Of a stretch of 64,000 nt of DNA, positions 1 through 9,729 are shown piece by piece (the stretch's first letter is position 1; the number at the start of each line of letters is the position of its first letter). A model generated the notes under the pieces. The model had not been told where the DNA came from and did not search any database. It saw only the letters and a program-made list of their open reading frames with translations. Both the position numbers and the translations under genes were made by a program. Source of the DNA: Achromobacter sp. Bel (GTDB taxonomy: Bacteria > Pseudomonadota > Gammaproteobacteria > Burkholderiales > Burkholderiaceae_B); contig NZ_JABBJN010000007.1 in NCBI RefSeq assembly GCF_012928505.1, positions 97,590 to 161,589 on the forward strand, read 5' to 3'.

Positions 1-830
1 TGCAGGACCTTATAGGCTTTAGCCGGCGAAATATCGGAACCGGTGGGGTTGTGCGCCAGCGACTGCGTGAAGAACAGCCGCGGTTTTTCGCGTTGCAGCA
101 AGGCTTCCAGCGCGGCCACGTCGGGGCCGTCGGACAGACGCGGCACGCCCAGCATGCGCACGCCCGCCAGCTTCAGCTTGCCGAACAAGGGGTAGTACCC
201 GGGATTGTCGACCAGCACGGTCGCCCCCGGCGGCACGAAATAGCGGATCACAAGATCCATGGCCTCGTTGGCGCCCTGCGTCAGCACCAGCTGCGGCGGC
301 GCCACATTCACGCCCACGTCGCCCAGTTTGCGCACCAGGCTCTCGCGCAGCGGCGCGTAGCCGAAGCGGCTGCCATAGCGGAACAAGGCGCCCAGGCCCG
401 TGCGCACCACTTTCTGGTGATAGCGGTCCATGCGCATGTCGGCCAGCCATTCCACGGGCGGGAAACCGTCGCCGGCCTGCACCGCGTCGGGCTGCGTCTT
501 GAGCTGTTCGCGCATCAGCCAGACGATGTCCATGGCCCGGCTCAGCTGCCCTGATTCCTCGTCGGCCGCCTTGCGCGCGAAGTGGCCGTCCAGCACATAG
601 AAGCCCGCTCCCCGGCGCGGTTCCACCAGCCCCTGGGCCACCAGCATTTCAAAGGCCACGACCACGGTGTTCTTGGCATAGCGGTGCAGTTGCGAGAGTT
701 CCCGCAGGGACGGCAGCTTGTCGCCCGGCCGGTACACGCCGTCGGCGATCTGCTGACCGATCAGCTTGGCCAGGCTTTCGGCGATGGGTGCGGCGCGCGG
801 CCGCCGGCCCGGTTTTGTTGTGTCTTCCAT
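1..830 (-). CDS. MocR/PdxR-type GntR regulator with aminotransferase-like domain (3' part missing)
   Basis: Transcription regulator with an N-terminal GntR winged helix followed by a fold-type I PLP aminotransferase-like domain. The gene starts at an ATG ending at 830 and runs off the left edge, so about 276 residues are visible. The winged helix (about residues 12-75) contains the wing signature [18 protein letters not shown]. The aminotransferase part follows with a GANEAMD segment and an [10 protein letters not shown] stretch, typical of PLP-fold proteins. The PLP lysine would lie outside the window. It is divergent from the HMG-CoA reductase gene across a 134-base gap carrying three matching half-sites. 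Control of that operon is inferred from position. The family call is firm; the effector is unknown. Confidence 0.88.
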   Translation of the reverse strand, partial: MEDTTKPGRRPRAAPIAESLAKLIGQQIADGVYRPGDKLPSLRELSQLHRYAKNTVVVAFEMLVAQGLVEPRRGAGFYVLDGHFARKAADEESGQLSRAMDIVWLMREQLKTQPDAVQAGDGFPPVEWLADMRMDRYHQKVVRTGLGALFRYGSRFGYAPLRESLVRKLGDVGVNVAPPQLVLTQGANEAMDLVIRYFVPPGATVLVDNPGYYPLFGKLKLAGVRMLGVPRLSDGPDVAALEALLQREKPRLFFTQSLAHNPTGSDISPAKAYKVL

Positions 831-876
831 GCGTCGTCTTCCGCGTGAATCCTGGCCAGAATTGGTGCAGTGCGAT

Positions 877-920
877 GGTACTGTTTGCCCAAACTGTACC
901 TCTCAATAGCGGTACAGTTT
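877..920. promoter_or_regulatory. Candidate MocR operator: three 10-bp half-sites
   Basis: Three related half-sites are visible: GGTACTGTTT at 877-886, AAACTGTACC at 891-900 and GGTACAGTTT at 911-920. The second and third form a perfect inverted repeat with a 10-base spacer. The first and third are direct repeats 34 bases apart, about three helical turns. MocR-type regulators are known to use direct-repeat half-sites. The site lies between the regulator and the HMG-CoA reductase gene, so it could serve both. Binding is inferred. Confidence 0.6.
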
Positions 921-964
921 ACCTAGAATCAGGCCACTTAATTCTTATACGGAGACCTGCCATC

Positions 965-2251
<1,287 letters not shown>

Positions 2252-2330
2252 GCCCGGCCGGCCCAGGCCATACAAGAACAGAGGCGGCGCGCGGCAATGC
2301 CGGCGCCGCCCGGACACAACGGAGAGAGAC

Positions 2331-2819
2331 ATGGAAGCAAAATCCCCGGCGCCGCCCTGGCGCCTGGCCGAGGTATGGAGCGACACCGTGGACCTGCGCC
2401 AACTGGCGTGGGCCATCGGCATCGGCATCACGATCAGCGTGGCCGGCTTCTACGCCGCCAGCCGCTGGCTGCGCGGCATGGTCGCGTCTCCCGAGCTGGC
2501 GCACGCCTACGCCATGCTGGCCGGGCTGGCCGGCTGCGTGATCGCGGGCGTGATCTGCGCGCGCCTGTTCCCGCCCAAACGCGAAGTCATTGAACACACC
2601 TCCACGCATGACCCCGCCTGGCGCGCCGAAGTGCTGGCCGAACTGGCCGAGCAGCCCGGCGGCCTGGGCACGTTGGCCGACCTGCCCGAGGCGGTCGTGC
2701 GCGAACTGAAGGAACTGGACCTGTACGACCTGTTCACCGAACCGCCCGCCGCCGCGCCCGCCGCTGCGCCGGCGTCGTCCCCCCGCGCCCAAGGCGCATC
2801 CAAGGAGGCCCTGGCATGA
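2331..2819 (+). CDS. Small membrane protein, possible TctB-like transporter subunit
   Basis: A 162-residue protein with two predicted membrane spans, about residues 24-46 and 62-85. A charged soluble tail follows, ending in an alanine/proline-rich stretch. Its stop overlaps the start of the next gene (ATGA), which indicates translational coupling to the TctA-like permease. Position and size suggest the small membrane subunit of a tripartite tricarboxylate transporter. However, TctB proteins normally have four spans, so the assignment rests mainly on context. I do not recognise a specific family. An ATG at 2331 follows a GGAGAGAGAC ribosome-binding stretch. Confidence 0.6.
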   Translation: MEAKSPAPPWRLAEVWSDTVDLRQLAWAIGIGITISVAGFYAASRWLRGMVASPELAHAYAMLAGLAGCVIAGVICARLFPPKREVIEHTSTHDPAWRAEVLAELAEQPGGLGTLADLPEAVVRELKELDLYDLFTEPPAAAPAAAPASSPRAQGASKEALA

Positions 2820-4204
2820 GCGACCCCGCCCTGCTTGAACAAATCATGGTGGCCGCCGCGATGGGGCTGCTGGGCGCGGTGGTGTTCGCCGCGATCGGCC
2901 TGGTGTCGGGCACCGATGAAACCACGACGCTGGCGCCGCTGACCTTGCTGGTGGTGCTGTTGGGCGTGCCGCCCGCGGGCGTGTTCACATTCTTCCTGGC
3001 CGGCGCGGTGGCCAAGCACATGACGCACGCCGTGCCCACGGCCTTGCTGGGCATCCCCGGGGACACGCTGGCCACGCCGCTGCTGCAGGATGCGAACATG
3101 CTGCGCAAGCTGGGCGTGCCGCACATCGCGCTGCGCAAGATGGTGTCCGGCGCCATCGTGGCCGCCTTTGTCGCCGTGCCGCTGGCCGTGCTGTTCGCCG
3201 TGCTGCTGGCGCCGTTCGGCGCCGCCATCACGAAGTCCGCGCCGTGGATCTTCCTGGCCGCAGCCGTGCTGATCGCCTATTTCTCGGCCGGGCGATGGGC
3301 CGCGGTAGCGTTGCTGGTGCCCTTCGTGGTGGTCATCATCGCGCTGCAAAGCCTGACGGCCAAGTACGGCGTCAAGCTCAGTATCAGCTATTTCCTGGGC
3401 ATCGCCATTGGCCCGCTGATCGCGGACCTGTTCACGGTCATCTCGCCCATGGGGCGCACGCAGATGATGCGCGACAAGGTGCGCACGTTCTCGCTGGCCC
3501 CTGACGTCAAGAGCTGGTCGGGCTACTTCCCCAACCCGCTGAAGGTGATGGACCGCACGCAGACCCGCTGGACGCTGGCCACGGCGGCGATTTCCAGCGC
3601 GACCTTCGTGTTCAGCCCCGTCGCCATGACCGTCGTGCTGGGCGAACTGGTCGGTTCGCGCATCAAGCACGCCTACCACCGCCTGACGACGGTCCTGTCG
3701 GCCCGCAACGGCGTCACCGAAGCGACCTATATCGCGGAAGCGCTGATCCCGCTGATCGCGTTCGGCCTGCCGCTCAGCCCGGTTGCCGCAGGGCCTGCCG
3801 CCCCGCTGTTCAACGCCCCGCCGCGTTTCACGGTGGACGCCGCCACGGGCCAGACGCACAATCTGCACAACCTGCTGAACCACTGGGAATTCCTGGGCTA
3901 CGGCATGCTGGCGGTGCTGCTGGCCGCACTGGTCTCCTACCCCTTCGCGATGAACTTCGCGCGCCGCGCCGCGCTATTCGTGTCGCGCAAGGTCAGCCAC
4001 GAAGCCATCATCGCCACCTTCGTGGGCCTGATCATCGTGATCAGCATCTGGGAAGGCCAGTTCCTGGGCCTGCTCGTAATCCTGACGATGGGCCTGTTCG
4101 GCGGCCTGCTCTCGCGCCGCTTCGGCTTCAACACCGGCGTGCAGTTCATGGGCTACTACACCGCCGTGCTGTCCGTGCCGGCCATCGTCAAGCTGATGGC
4201 GTAG
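2816..4204 (+). CDS. TctA-like tripartite tricarboxylate transporter permease
   Basis: A 462-residue integral membrane protein with about ten to twelve hydrophobic spans. The N-terminal part carries LLGIPGDTLATPLLQD, which resembles the conserved LLNIPGE region of TctA. A second related segment, ALIPLIAFGLPLSPVAAG, falls where the family has its LIPLLTLGIPGS repeat. TctA-type permeases import carboxylates with a periplasmic Bug receptor. Here a Bug receptor is encoded convergently just downstream (4267-5253). Operon position behind HMG-CoA reductase suggests mevalonate or HMG as substrate. That is inference from neighbours; the sequence is a divergent family member. Confidence 0.68.
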   Translation: MSDPALLEQIMVAAAMGLLGAVVFAAIGLVSGTDETTTLAPLTLLVVLLGVPPAGVFTFFLAGAVAKHMTHAVPTALLGIPGDTLATPLLQDANMLRKLGVPHIALRKMVSGAIVAAFVAVPLAVLFAVLLAPFGAAITKSAPWIFLAAAVLIAYFSAGRWAAVALLVPFVVVIIALQSLTAKYGVKLSISYFLGIAIGPLIADLFTVISPMGRTQMMRDKVRTFSLAPDVKSWSGYFPNPLKVMDRTQTRWTLATAAISSATFVFSPVAMTVVLGELVGSRIKHAYHRLTTVLSARNGVTEATYIAEALIPLIAFGLPLSPVAAGPAAPLFNAPPRFTVDAATGQTHNLHNLLNHWEFLGYGMLAVLLAALVSYPFAMNFARRAALFVSRKVSHEAIIATFVGLIIVISIWEGQFLGLLVILTMGLFGGLLSRRFGFNTGVQFMGYYTAVLSVPAIVKLMA

Positions 4205-4266
4205 GCACGCCGGACCGGCAGCGGCGCGTCCAGGATCGCGCCAGCCTGCCGGCCCCGGCGGCCGCT

Positions 4267-5253
4267 TCAAGCGGCAGTCTGGATATTGGCCTCGCGGATC
4301 AGGCGGGCCCATTTCTTCTGTTCCAGCAAGATGTATTGCTGCGCCGCGTCGGGCGTGCCCCCCATCGCGGTGCTGCCTTCGGCAGTGAAAAGCGCCACCG
4401 TAGCCGGATCGGCCAAGACCTTTTCCACGACGCCGTTCACCGCCTGGATCACATCGCGGGGGGTGCCGGCCGGCGCCACCAGCGCCTTCCAATCCAACGC
4501 CTCGAAGCCGTCGAAGCCGGACTCGGCCACGGTGGGGACGTCGGGCAGGATCGGCAGCCGTGCCCGCGCGGTCACGGCCAAGGGGCGCAGCACTTTACCC
4601 TTCAGCATTTCCTGCGCGGCCTGGGGCGTGGCGAACATATAGTCCGTGTTTTCGCCCAGCAGGTCGTTCAGGGCCGGCGCGGCGCCGCGGTACGGCACGT
4701 TCAGCACCTCGAACTTCGCCTGATACGCCAGCAGTTCGCCCGCCAGATGGCCCACCGTTCCCGACCCCGCCAGGGCCTGCTTGATGGAACCGGGCGCGGC
4801 GCGCGCGTCGCGGACCAGATCCGCCAGCGTGTTCCACCGCGCGTTGGCCTTCACCACCAGCACGACAGGCAGCGATGCGATCAGCGCGACCGCGGCGAAA
4901 TCCTTGGCGGCATCAAACGGCATCTTCGGCATCAGCGCCGGGTTGATGGCCAGGTTGGAGGTCTGCCCCAAGCCCAGCATGAATCCGTCGGGCTTGGTCT
5001 TGGCGACATAGTCCAAGCCGATGTTGCCGCCAGCGCCCGGCCGGTTTTCGACCACGACCGACCAGCCGGCCAGGCTGGTGATCCTGGCTGCGATCGCCCG
5101 GGCCACGGAATCCGTGCCGCCGCCTGGCGTGTAGGGAACGATCAGCCGGATCGGCCGGCCATCGGGATAGCCGCCGGCCGTCTGCGCCCGCAGCGGCAAC
5201 GCGGCGGCGCAGAGGGCGGCGCCCAGGAATGAGCGTCGGGATAGAGCGATCAT
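4267..5253 (-). CDS. Bug-family (TctC-type) periplasmic solute receptor
   Basis: A 328-residue exported receptor. The first 30 residues start RRSFLGAALCAAALPLRAQ, a twin-arginine-like or Sec signal peptide. The mature part has Bug hallmarks: RPIRLIVPYTPGGGTDSVAR near residues 34-53 and VVENRPGAGGNIG near 75, both contacting ligand carboxylate in solved Bug structures. It is last in the lyase / CoA-transferase / receptor operon and its ATG overlaps the CoA-transferase stop. It is the likely substrate-binding partner of the convergent TctA-like permease. Ligand is inferred to be a carboxylate such as mevalonate or HMG. Family identity is firm. Confidence 0.9.
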   Translation of the reverse strand: MIALSRRSFLGAALCAAALPLRAQTAGGYPDGRPIRLIVPYTPGGGTDSVARAIAARITSLAGWSVVVENRPGAGGNIGLDYVAKTKPDGFMLGLGQTSNLAINPALMPKMPFDAAKDFAAVALIASLPVVLVVKANARWNTLADLVRDARAAPGSIKQALAGSGTVGHLAGELLAYQAKFEVLNVPYRGAAPALNDLLGENTDYMFATPQAAQEMLKGKVLRPLAVTARARLPILPDVPTVAESGFDGFEALDWKALVAPAGTPRDVIQAVNGVVEKVLADPATVALFTAEGSTAMGGTPDAAQQYILLEQKKWARLIREANIQTAA

Positions 5254-6455
5254 GAGGGTTTGTCTCCTTGTGTAATGTGCCTTGCCTTCAAGGCCGCGAT
5301 TTCATCGTCGCGATAGCCGACGCCGCGCAAGAGCGCGTCGGTGTGTTCGCCCACAGCCGGTGGCTGCAGACGGATGGGCGGCTGGACGCCGTCCAAGGTC
5401 AGCGGGGCCAGCGGCACCCGGGTTTCGCGGCCGTCCGGCAACGTGACCGGCGCAAGCCCGCCCGTGGCCTTGAGGTGCGGATCGTCGAAGAGTTGCTCGG
5501 GCCGGGTGATGGGCGCGAACGGCAGGCCCTCTTGCTCGAAGCGGGCCGCCAGCGCCGACGCGCGGTAGCCAGCCAGATGCGAACGCAGCTGCGGCATCAG
5601 CCAATCGCGGGCCTGCACGCGGTCGTTGTTCGTCTTCAGGCGCGGGTCCGCCAGCCACTCCGCCAGGCCGAACGCGCGGCAGAAGATGTCCCATTGCTTG
5701 TCGCTGACGACTGCCAGGAACACCTGTTCGCCATCCTTCACCGTGAAAACGTCGTACACGGCCCACGCGGAAATGCGGCTGGGCATCGGCGCGGGCACGT
5801 TCCCGGTCACGGCGTGCTGCATCATGTGCTGGCCCACCAGGAAGACATTGTTTTCGAATAGCGAGGCCTGCACTTCCATGCCCACGCCGGTATGTTCACG
5901 CTGGGCCAACGCCGCCATGGCCCCCATGGCACCGAACATGCCGCCCATGATGTCGTTGACGCTGGCGCCGGCGCGTAGCGGATCGCCCGGCCGGCCCGTC
6001 ATGTAGGCCAGCCCGCCCATCATCTGCACGACTTCGTCCAGGGCAGTGCGGTTCTCGTACGGCCCCGGCAGGAATCCCTTGTGGCTGACATAGATCAGCC
6101 GGGGGTTGCGCGCCTTCAGCGCGCCATACCCCAAGCCCAGCTTTTCCATCACGCCAGACTTGAAGTTCTCGCTGACCACGTCTGCCGAATCGATCAGGCG
6201 AAGCGCAGCCTCAATGCCTTCGGGCTGCTTCAGATCCAGCGCGATGCTCTTCTTGTTGCGGTTGAACATGGGGAAGAAACCCGCGCCCGAGCCCAGCAGT
6301 TGGCGGGTGGAATCGCCCCCCATCGGCTCGACCTTGATGACCTCGGCGCCCAGGTCCGCCAGCAACATGCCGCAGGTGGGCCCCATCACCATGTGGGTGA
6401 ATTCGATGACGCGGATGCCTTCGTACGGAAGACGGGACGAGGAACGGCTGGACAT
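5250..6455 (-). CDS. CaiB/BaiF family (family III) CoA-transferase, probable HMG or dicarboxylate CoA-transferase
   Basis: A 401-residue family III CoA-transferase. It opens with the Rossmann segment YEGIRVIEFTHMVMGPTCG and LADLGAEVIKVEP. The Asp of the SVNDIMGGMFGAMGAMAAL segment, near residue 170, is the expected catalytic carboxylate. A longer reading starts at 6500, but the ATG at 6455 has GAAGG at proper distance and matches the family start. It lies between HMG-CoA lyase and the Bug receptor in one operon. A reasonable role is transferring CoA from succinyl-CoA or acetoacetyl-CoA to free HMG so that the lyase can cleave it. Other dicarboxylate acceptors such as glutarate cannot be excluded. 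Confidence 0.85.
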   Translation of the reverse strand: MSSRSSSRLPYEGIRVIEFTHMVMGPTCGMLLADLGAEVIKVEPMGGDSTRQLLGSGAGFFPMFNRNKKSIALDLKQPEGIEAALRLIDSADVVSENFKSGVMEKLGLGYGALKARNPRLIYVSHKGFLPGPYENRTALDEVVQMMGGLAYMTGRPGDPLRAGASVNDIMGGMFGAMGAMAALAQREHTGVGMEVQASLFENNVFLVGQHMMQHAVTGNVPAPMPSRISAWAVYDVFTVKDGEQVFLAVVSDKQWDIFCRAFGLAEWLADPRLKTNNDRVQARDWLMPQLRSHLAGYRASALAARFEQEGLPFAPITRPEQLFDDPHLKATGGLAPVTLPDGRETRVPLAPLTLDGVQPPIRLQPPAVGEHTDALLRGVGYRDDEIAALKARHITQGDKPS

Positions 6456-6575
6456 GTGAGGCACCTTCAAAGGGAATGGCTCGACGCCGTGCGGCAGCAT
6501 TCAGGCAAAGCGCCGCCCTGCGCGGCCGGCGCGTGTCGCCCCTGCCGCGTTGGCATCGTGATCGGTAAAAGGGGG

Positions 6576-7514
6576 CTAGCGGAGCGGCGCGAAACCCTTC
6601 GGCAATCCGGCGTCCGGCGTCATGCCATACAGCGGCTCGCCTGGTAGACCAGCGGCTAGCGGCGTGCGCGCCGCGATGATCTTTTCCACCGAGATCCCGG
6701 TACGCACGCCCATCGCCTCGAACATGAACACCAGGTCTTCGGTGACGACGTTGCCCGACGCGCCGGGTGCATAGGGGCATCCGCCCAGGCCGCCGAGCGA
6801 ACTGTCGAACGTGCGCACGCCTTCATCCCAGGCCGCCAGGCAATTGGCCAATCCCAAGCCCCGGGTGTTGTGCATATGGGCTGCGCCGGCGCGGGCCCCG
6901 AGCTCGCTGCGCAAGCGACGGAACAGGCGGCGCACCTGCGCCGGGTTGGCATAGCCCACCGTGTCGGACAGGCCGGATTCATCCGCGCCGGCCGCCACGC
7001 ACATTGCCGCCAACCGGATGACGTCGTCCTCCGGCACCAGGCCTTGCAAGGTGCAGCCGAACGCCGTTGAAATGCCGGCTTCCAGCTTGACGCCGGGCGC
7101 GATGGCGTCGCGCAGTTGGGCGATGGCGCGGACTTCTTCCACCATGTCTTCGGGCGTCTTGCGCACGTTGGCCAGCGAATGGGCGCGGCTGGCGGAGACC
7201 GGCAACGTCAGCTTATGGACGCCGGCGTGCAACGCCGCCTCGGCGCCGCGCAAATTCGGCACCAACGCCATCACCGTCACCCCGGGGTGCCGGATCGCAT
7301 GGGCGACCACTTCCGCCGCATCGGCCATTTGCGGCAGCAGCCGAGGCGGCACGAACGACGCCACTTCGATTTCGCGCAGGCCGGCGGCGACCAGCGCGTC
7401 GATCCACCGTAACTTGTCGGCCGTCGGCATGGTGGCCTTCACGGATTGCAGCCCGTCGCGCGGCCCGACTTCGCTGATCAGGACATCTGTGGGGGTTGAG
7501 GCGTCATGCGCCAT
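6576..7514 (-). CDS. mvaB: Hydroxymethylglutaryl-CoA lyase
   Basis: A 312-residue TIM-barrel lyase that splits HMG-CoA into acetyl-CoA and acetoacetate. Key residues are visible. GPRDGLQ near residue 19 supplies a metal-ligand Asp and the catalytic Arg. The HMH pair in AHMHNTRG gives two metal-ligand histidines. The catalytic Cys sits in GGCPYAPGASGN, which also holds the ligand Asn. The ATG at 7514 follows GGAGA by seven bases. It leads the minus-strand operon and is divergent from an IclR regulator across two palindromes. Together with the HMG-CoA reductase it completes a route from mevalonate to central metabolism. Confidence 0.93.
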   Translation of the reverse strand: MAHDASTPTDVLISEVGPRDGLQSVKATMPTADKLRWIDALVAAGLREIEVASFVPPRLLPQMADAAEVVAHAIRHPGVTVMALVPNLRGAEAALHAGVHKLTLPVSASRAHSLANVRKTPEDMVEEVRAIAQLRDAIAPGVKLEAGISTAFGCTLQGLVPEDDVIRLAAMCVAAGADESGLSDTVGYANPAQVRRLFRRLRSELGARAGAAHMHNTRGLGLANCLAAWDEGVRTFDSSLGGLGGCPYAPGASGNVVTEDLVFMFEAMGVRTGISVEKIIAARTPLAAGLPGEPLYGMTPDAGLPKGFAPLR

Positions 7515-7532
7515 GCTTGCGTCTCCAAATTA

Positions 7533-7567
7533 TTCTATCTAATAGAACTATGTTCTTTACAATAGAA
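7533..7567. promoter_or_regulatory. Two adjacent 15-bp palindromes, candidate IclR operators
   Basis: TTCTATCTAATAGAA at 7533-7547 is a perfect palindrome with 6-base arms. TTCTTTACAATAGAA at 7553-7567 repeats it with one arm mismatch. The centres are 20 bases apart, about two helical turns. The pair lies just upstream of the lyase operon and about 135 bases upstream of the divergent IclR gene. IclR-type proteins typically bind such short palindromes as dimers or tetramers. The regulator assignment is inferred from adjacency. Confidence 0.7.
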
Positions 7568-7702
7568 TTAAATGCGAACCGGAAATCGATGTCAAGGGCG
7601 TCTTGTGCCCACGGCCGGGCGGGCGTGTGCCTACAATGGCCGCGAATCGTTCTAAAGGATGGAATATGCCGATTGCTGTGCGCCGCCCCGCCGGAGCTGG
7701 CC

Positions 7703-8431
7703 ATGCCCCGTAAAGCCGTGACCGAATCCGTTGCGGACGCCGATGCCGCAGCAGGCGGCGTGGCCGCGGTCGACCGGGCGATGAGCCTGATGGCGGCCTT
7801 CACGCCCGCTGACCGCACGCTGTCGCTGGGCGAACTGGCCGAACGCACCCGGCTTTACAAAAGCACCGTGCTGCGCCTGCTGGCGTCACTTGAACACGCG
7901 CAATGGATCCGCCGCCTGGACGACGGCCGCTACGCGCTGGGCCCCGAAGTGGCCCGCCTGCACAGCATCTATTCCGCATCGTTTTCGCTGGAGCACGTCG
8001 TCATGCCGGTGCTGCGGGAACTCGTGGCCGCCACCGGCGAAAGCGCGGCCTACCACGTGCGCCAGGGCGATGCGCGCCTGTGCCTGTACCGCGTGGATTC
8101 CCCGCATCCGGTGCGCGACCACATCCGGGCGGGCGACCTGCTGCCGCTGGAACGCGGCAGCGGCGGACGCGTGCTGACGGCCTATGACGACATCCTGGGC
8201 CGCGCCCCCGGCCCGGACCAGGCGCTGTACGCCCGCATCCGCCAGGACGGCTATTTTGCCGCGATGGGCGACCGGCTGAGCGAGGTGGCGGGCATCTCGG
8301 CGCCGGTTTTCTTGCTGTCGGGCGGCATCGCAGCCGCGGTGACGCTGACGGCCCCCGCGCACCGTTACAACCCGGACCACCTGGCGTCTGTCTTGCAGGC
8401 CGCCCACCGGCTGACGGGCCGCGTGGGCTGA
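7703..8431 (+). CDS. IclR family transcriptional regulator
   Basis: A 242-residue regulator. The winged helix (about residues 20-80) contains LSLGELAERTRLYKSTVLRL, and an effector-binding GAF-like domain follows. I chose the ATG at 7703 because GGAG lies seven bases upstream and the extended reading from 7496 covers the operator region and resembles no family member. It is divergent from the HMG-CoA lyase / CoA-transferase / Bug operon. It probably controls that operon through the TTCTAT-N3-ATAGAA palindromes. The effector may be HMG, mevalonate or a CoA ester; this is a guess from context. Confidence 0.88.
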   Translation: MPRKAVTESVADADAAAGGVAAVDRAMSLMAAFTPADRTLSLGELAERTRLYKSTVLRLLASLEHAQWIRRLDDGRYALGPEVARLHSIYSASFSLEHVVMPVLRELVAATGESAAYHVRQGDARLCLYRVDSPHPVRDHIRAGDLLPLERGSGGRVLTAYDDILGRAPGPDQALYARIRQDGYFAAMGDRLSEVAGISAPVFLLSGGIAAAVTLTAPAHRYNPDHLASVLQAAHRLTGRVG

Positions 8432-8545
8432 AGGCGGCGCCTGACCACCGCGGCCCCGCCATTGCCTGCCCGCTTGATCCCGCGCAAGGCGACCCGTCAG
8501 CCCTTGTTCTAGCCTCTGTCCACTTGACCAGAGGAAAGACTCAAC

Positions 8546-9703
8546 ATGACGTGGTTCAAATCACTCAAACTCGCCGGACGCGAATTGCTGCCCATCGTTC
8601 AGGGCGGCATGGGCGTCGGCGTGTCCGCTCACCGCCTGGCCGGCGCCGTCGCCAGCCAGAACGCGGTAGGCACGATCGCCAGCATCGATTTGCGCCATCA
8701 CCACCCGGATCTGCTCGAAAAAACCGACAAATGCAATGACCGCGACGCCATCGACAGCGCCAACCTGGAAGCGCTGGACCGCGAAGTGCGCGCCGCGCTG
8801 GACACGGCGCAGGGACGCGGCCTGATCGCGGTCAACGTCATGAAGGCCGTGCGCGGCCACCCGGCGCTGGTGCGCCAGGCCTGCGAAAGCGGCGCGCAAG
8901 CCATTGTGATGGGCGCCGGCCTGCCGATGGACCTCCCTGAAATGACGGCCGATTTCCCGAAGGTCGCGCTGGTGCCGATCCTGTCGGAGGCGCGCGGCGT
9001 GGCCGTCGTTCTGAAAAAATGGATGAAGAAAGGCAAGCTTGCCGACGCCGTGGTCATTGAACATCCGGGCCACGCGGGCGGACACCTGGGCGCGGCGCGC
9101 CTGGACGACATCCACAACGAGCGCTTCGATTTCCAGCGCGTCCTGGCCGAATGCCATGCCCTTTTCGACGAGCTGCAACTGGGCCAGGACGCGCCGCGCC
9201 TGATCATCGCGGGTGGCGTCGGCAGCCATGACCAGGTGCGCCACTGGCTTGCCCACGGCGCTGACGGCATACAGGTGGGCACCGCCTTCGCCGTCACCCA
9301 CGAAGGCGACGCGCACGAGAATTTCAAGCGCGTGCTGATGGATGCCGACCCCGCCGAACTGGCCGAATTCACCAGCGTTGCCGGTCTGCCGGCACGCGCG
9401 GTGGCAACGCCTTGGCTGACCCGCTACCTGCGCCAGGAAAAGACGTTGCAGGCCGGTACACGCGCCGACCCCAGGCGTTGCAGCCAGCGCATGGATTGCC
9501 TGACGCAATGCGGCCTGCGCGACGGCCTGTCGCGTTTCGGCCAGTTCTGCATCGACCTGAAGCTGGCCGCGGCCCTGCGCGGAGAAGTCAGCCGCGGCCT
9601 GTTCTTTCGCGGCGCGTCAAAGCTGCCGTTCGGCGACGCCATGCGCTCAGTGCGCGAACTGATGGACTACCTGCTGCACGGGAAGATGCCCGCCGCCGCC
9701 TGA
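8546..9703 (+). CDS. Nitronate monooxygenase family flavoprotein
   Basis: A 385-residue FMN-dependent TIM-barrel enzyme of the nitronate monooxygenase (formerly 2-nitropropane dioxygenase) family. These enzymes oxidise alkyl nitronates to carbonyl compounds and nitrite. The start has PIVQGGMGVGVSAHRLAG, the usual N-terminal phosphate-binding region. EHPGHAGGHLG near residue 170 holds the likely catalytic His, and LIIAGGVGSHDQV near 225 is the second phosphate-binding loop. A cysteine-containing tail follows (CSQRMDCLTQCGLRDG). It follows the IclR gene but is separated by 114 bases, so it may be transcribed alone. Substrate is not known. Confidence 0.86.
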   Translation: MTWFKSLKLAGRELLPIVQGGMGVGVSAHRLAGAVASQNAVGTIASIDLRHHHPDLLEKTDKCNDRDAIDSANLEALDREVRAALDTAQGRGLIAVNVMKAVRGHPALVRQACESGAQAIVMGAGLPMDLPEMTADFPKVALVPILSEARGVAVVLKKWMKKGKLADAVVIEHPGHAGGHLGAARLDDIHNERFDFQRVLAECHALFDELQLGQDAPRLIIAGGVGSHDQVRHWLAHGADGIQVGTAFAVTHEGDAHENFKRVLMDADPAELAEFTSVAGLPARAVATPWLTRYLRQEKTLQAGTRADPRRCSQRMDCLTQCGLRDGLSRFGQFCIDLKLAAALRGEVSRGLFFRGASKLPFGDAMRSVRELMDYLLHGKMPAAA

Positions 9704-9729
9704 CCCCACAGCGACCCGGCCTGCCGGCG

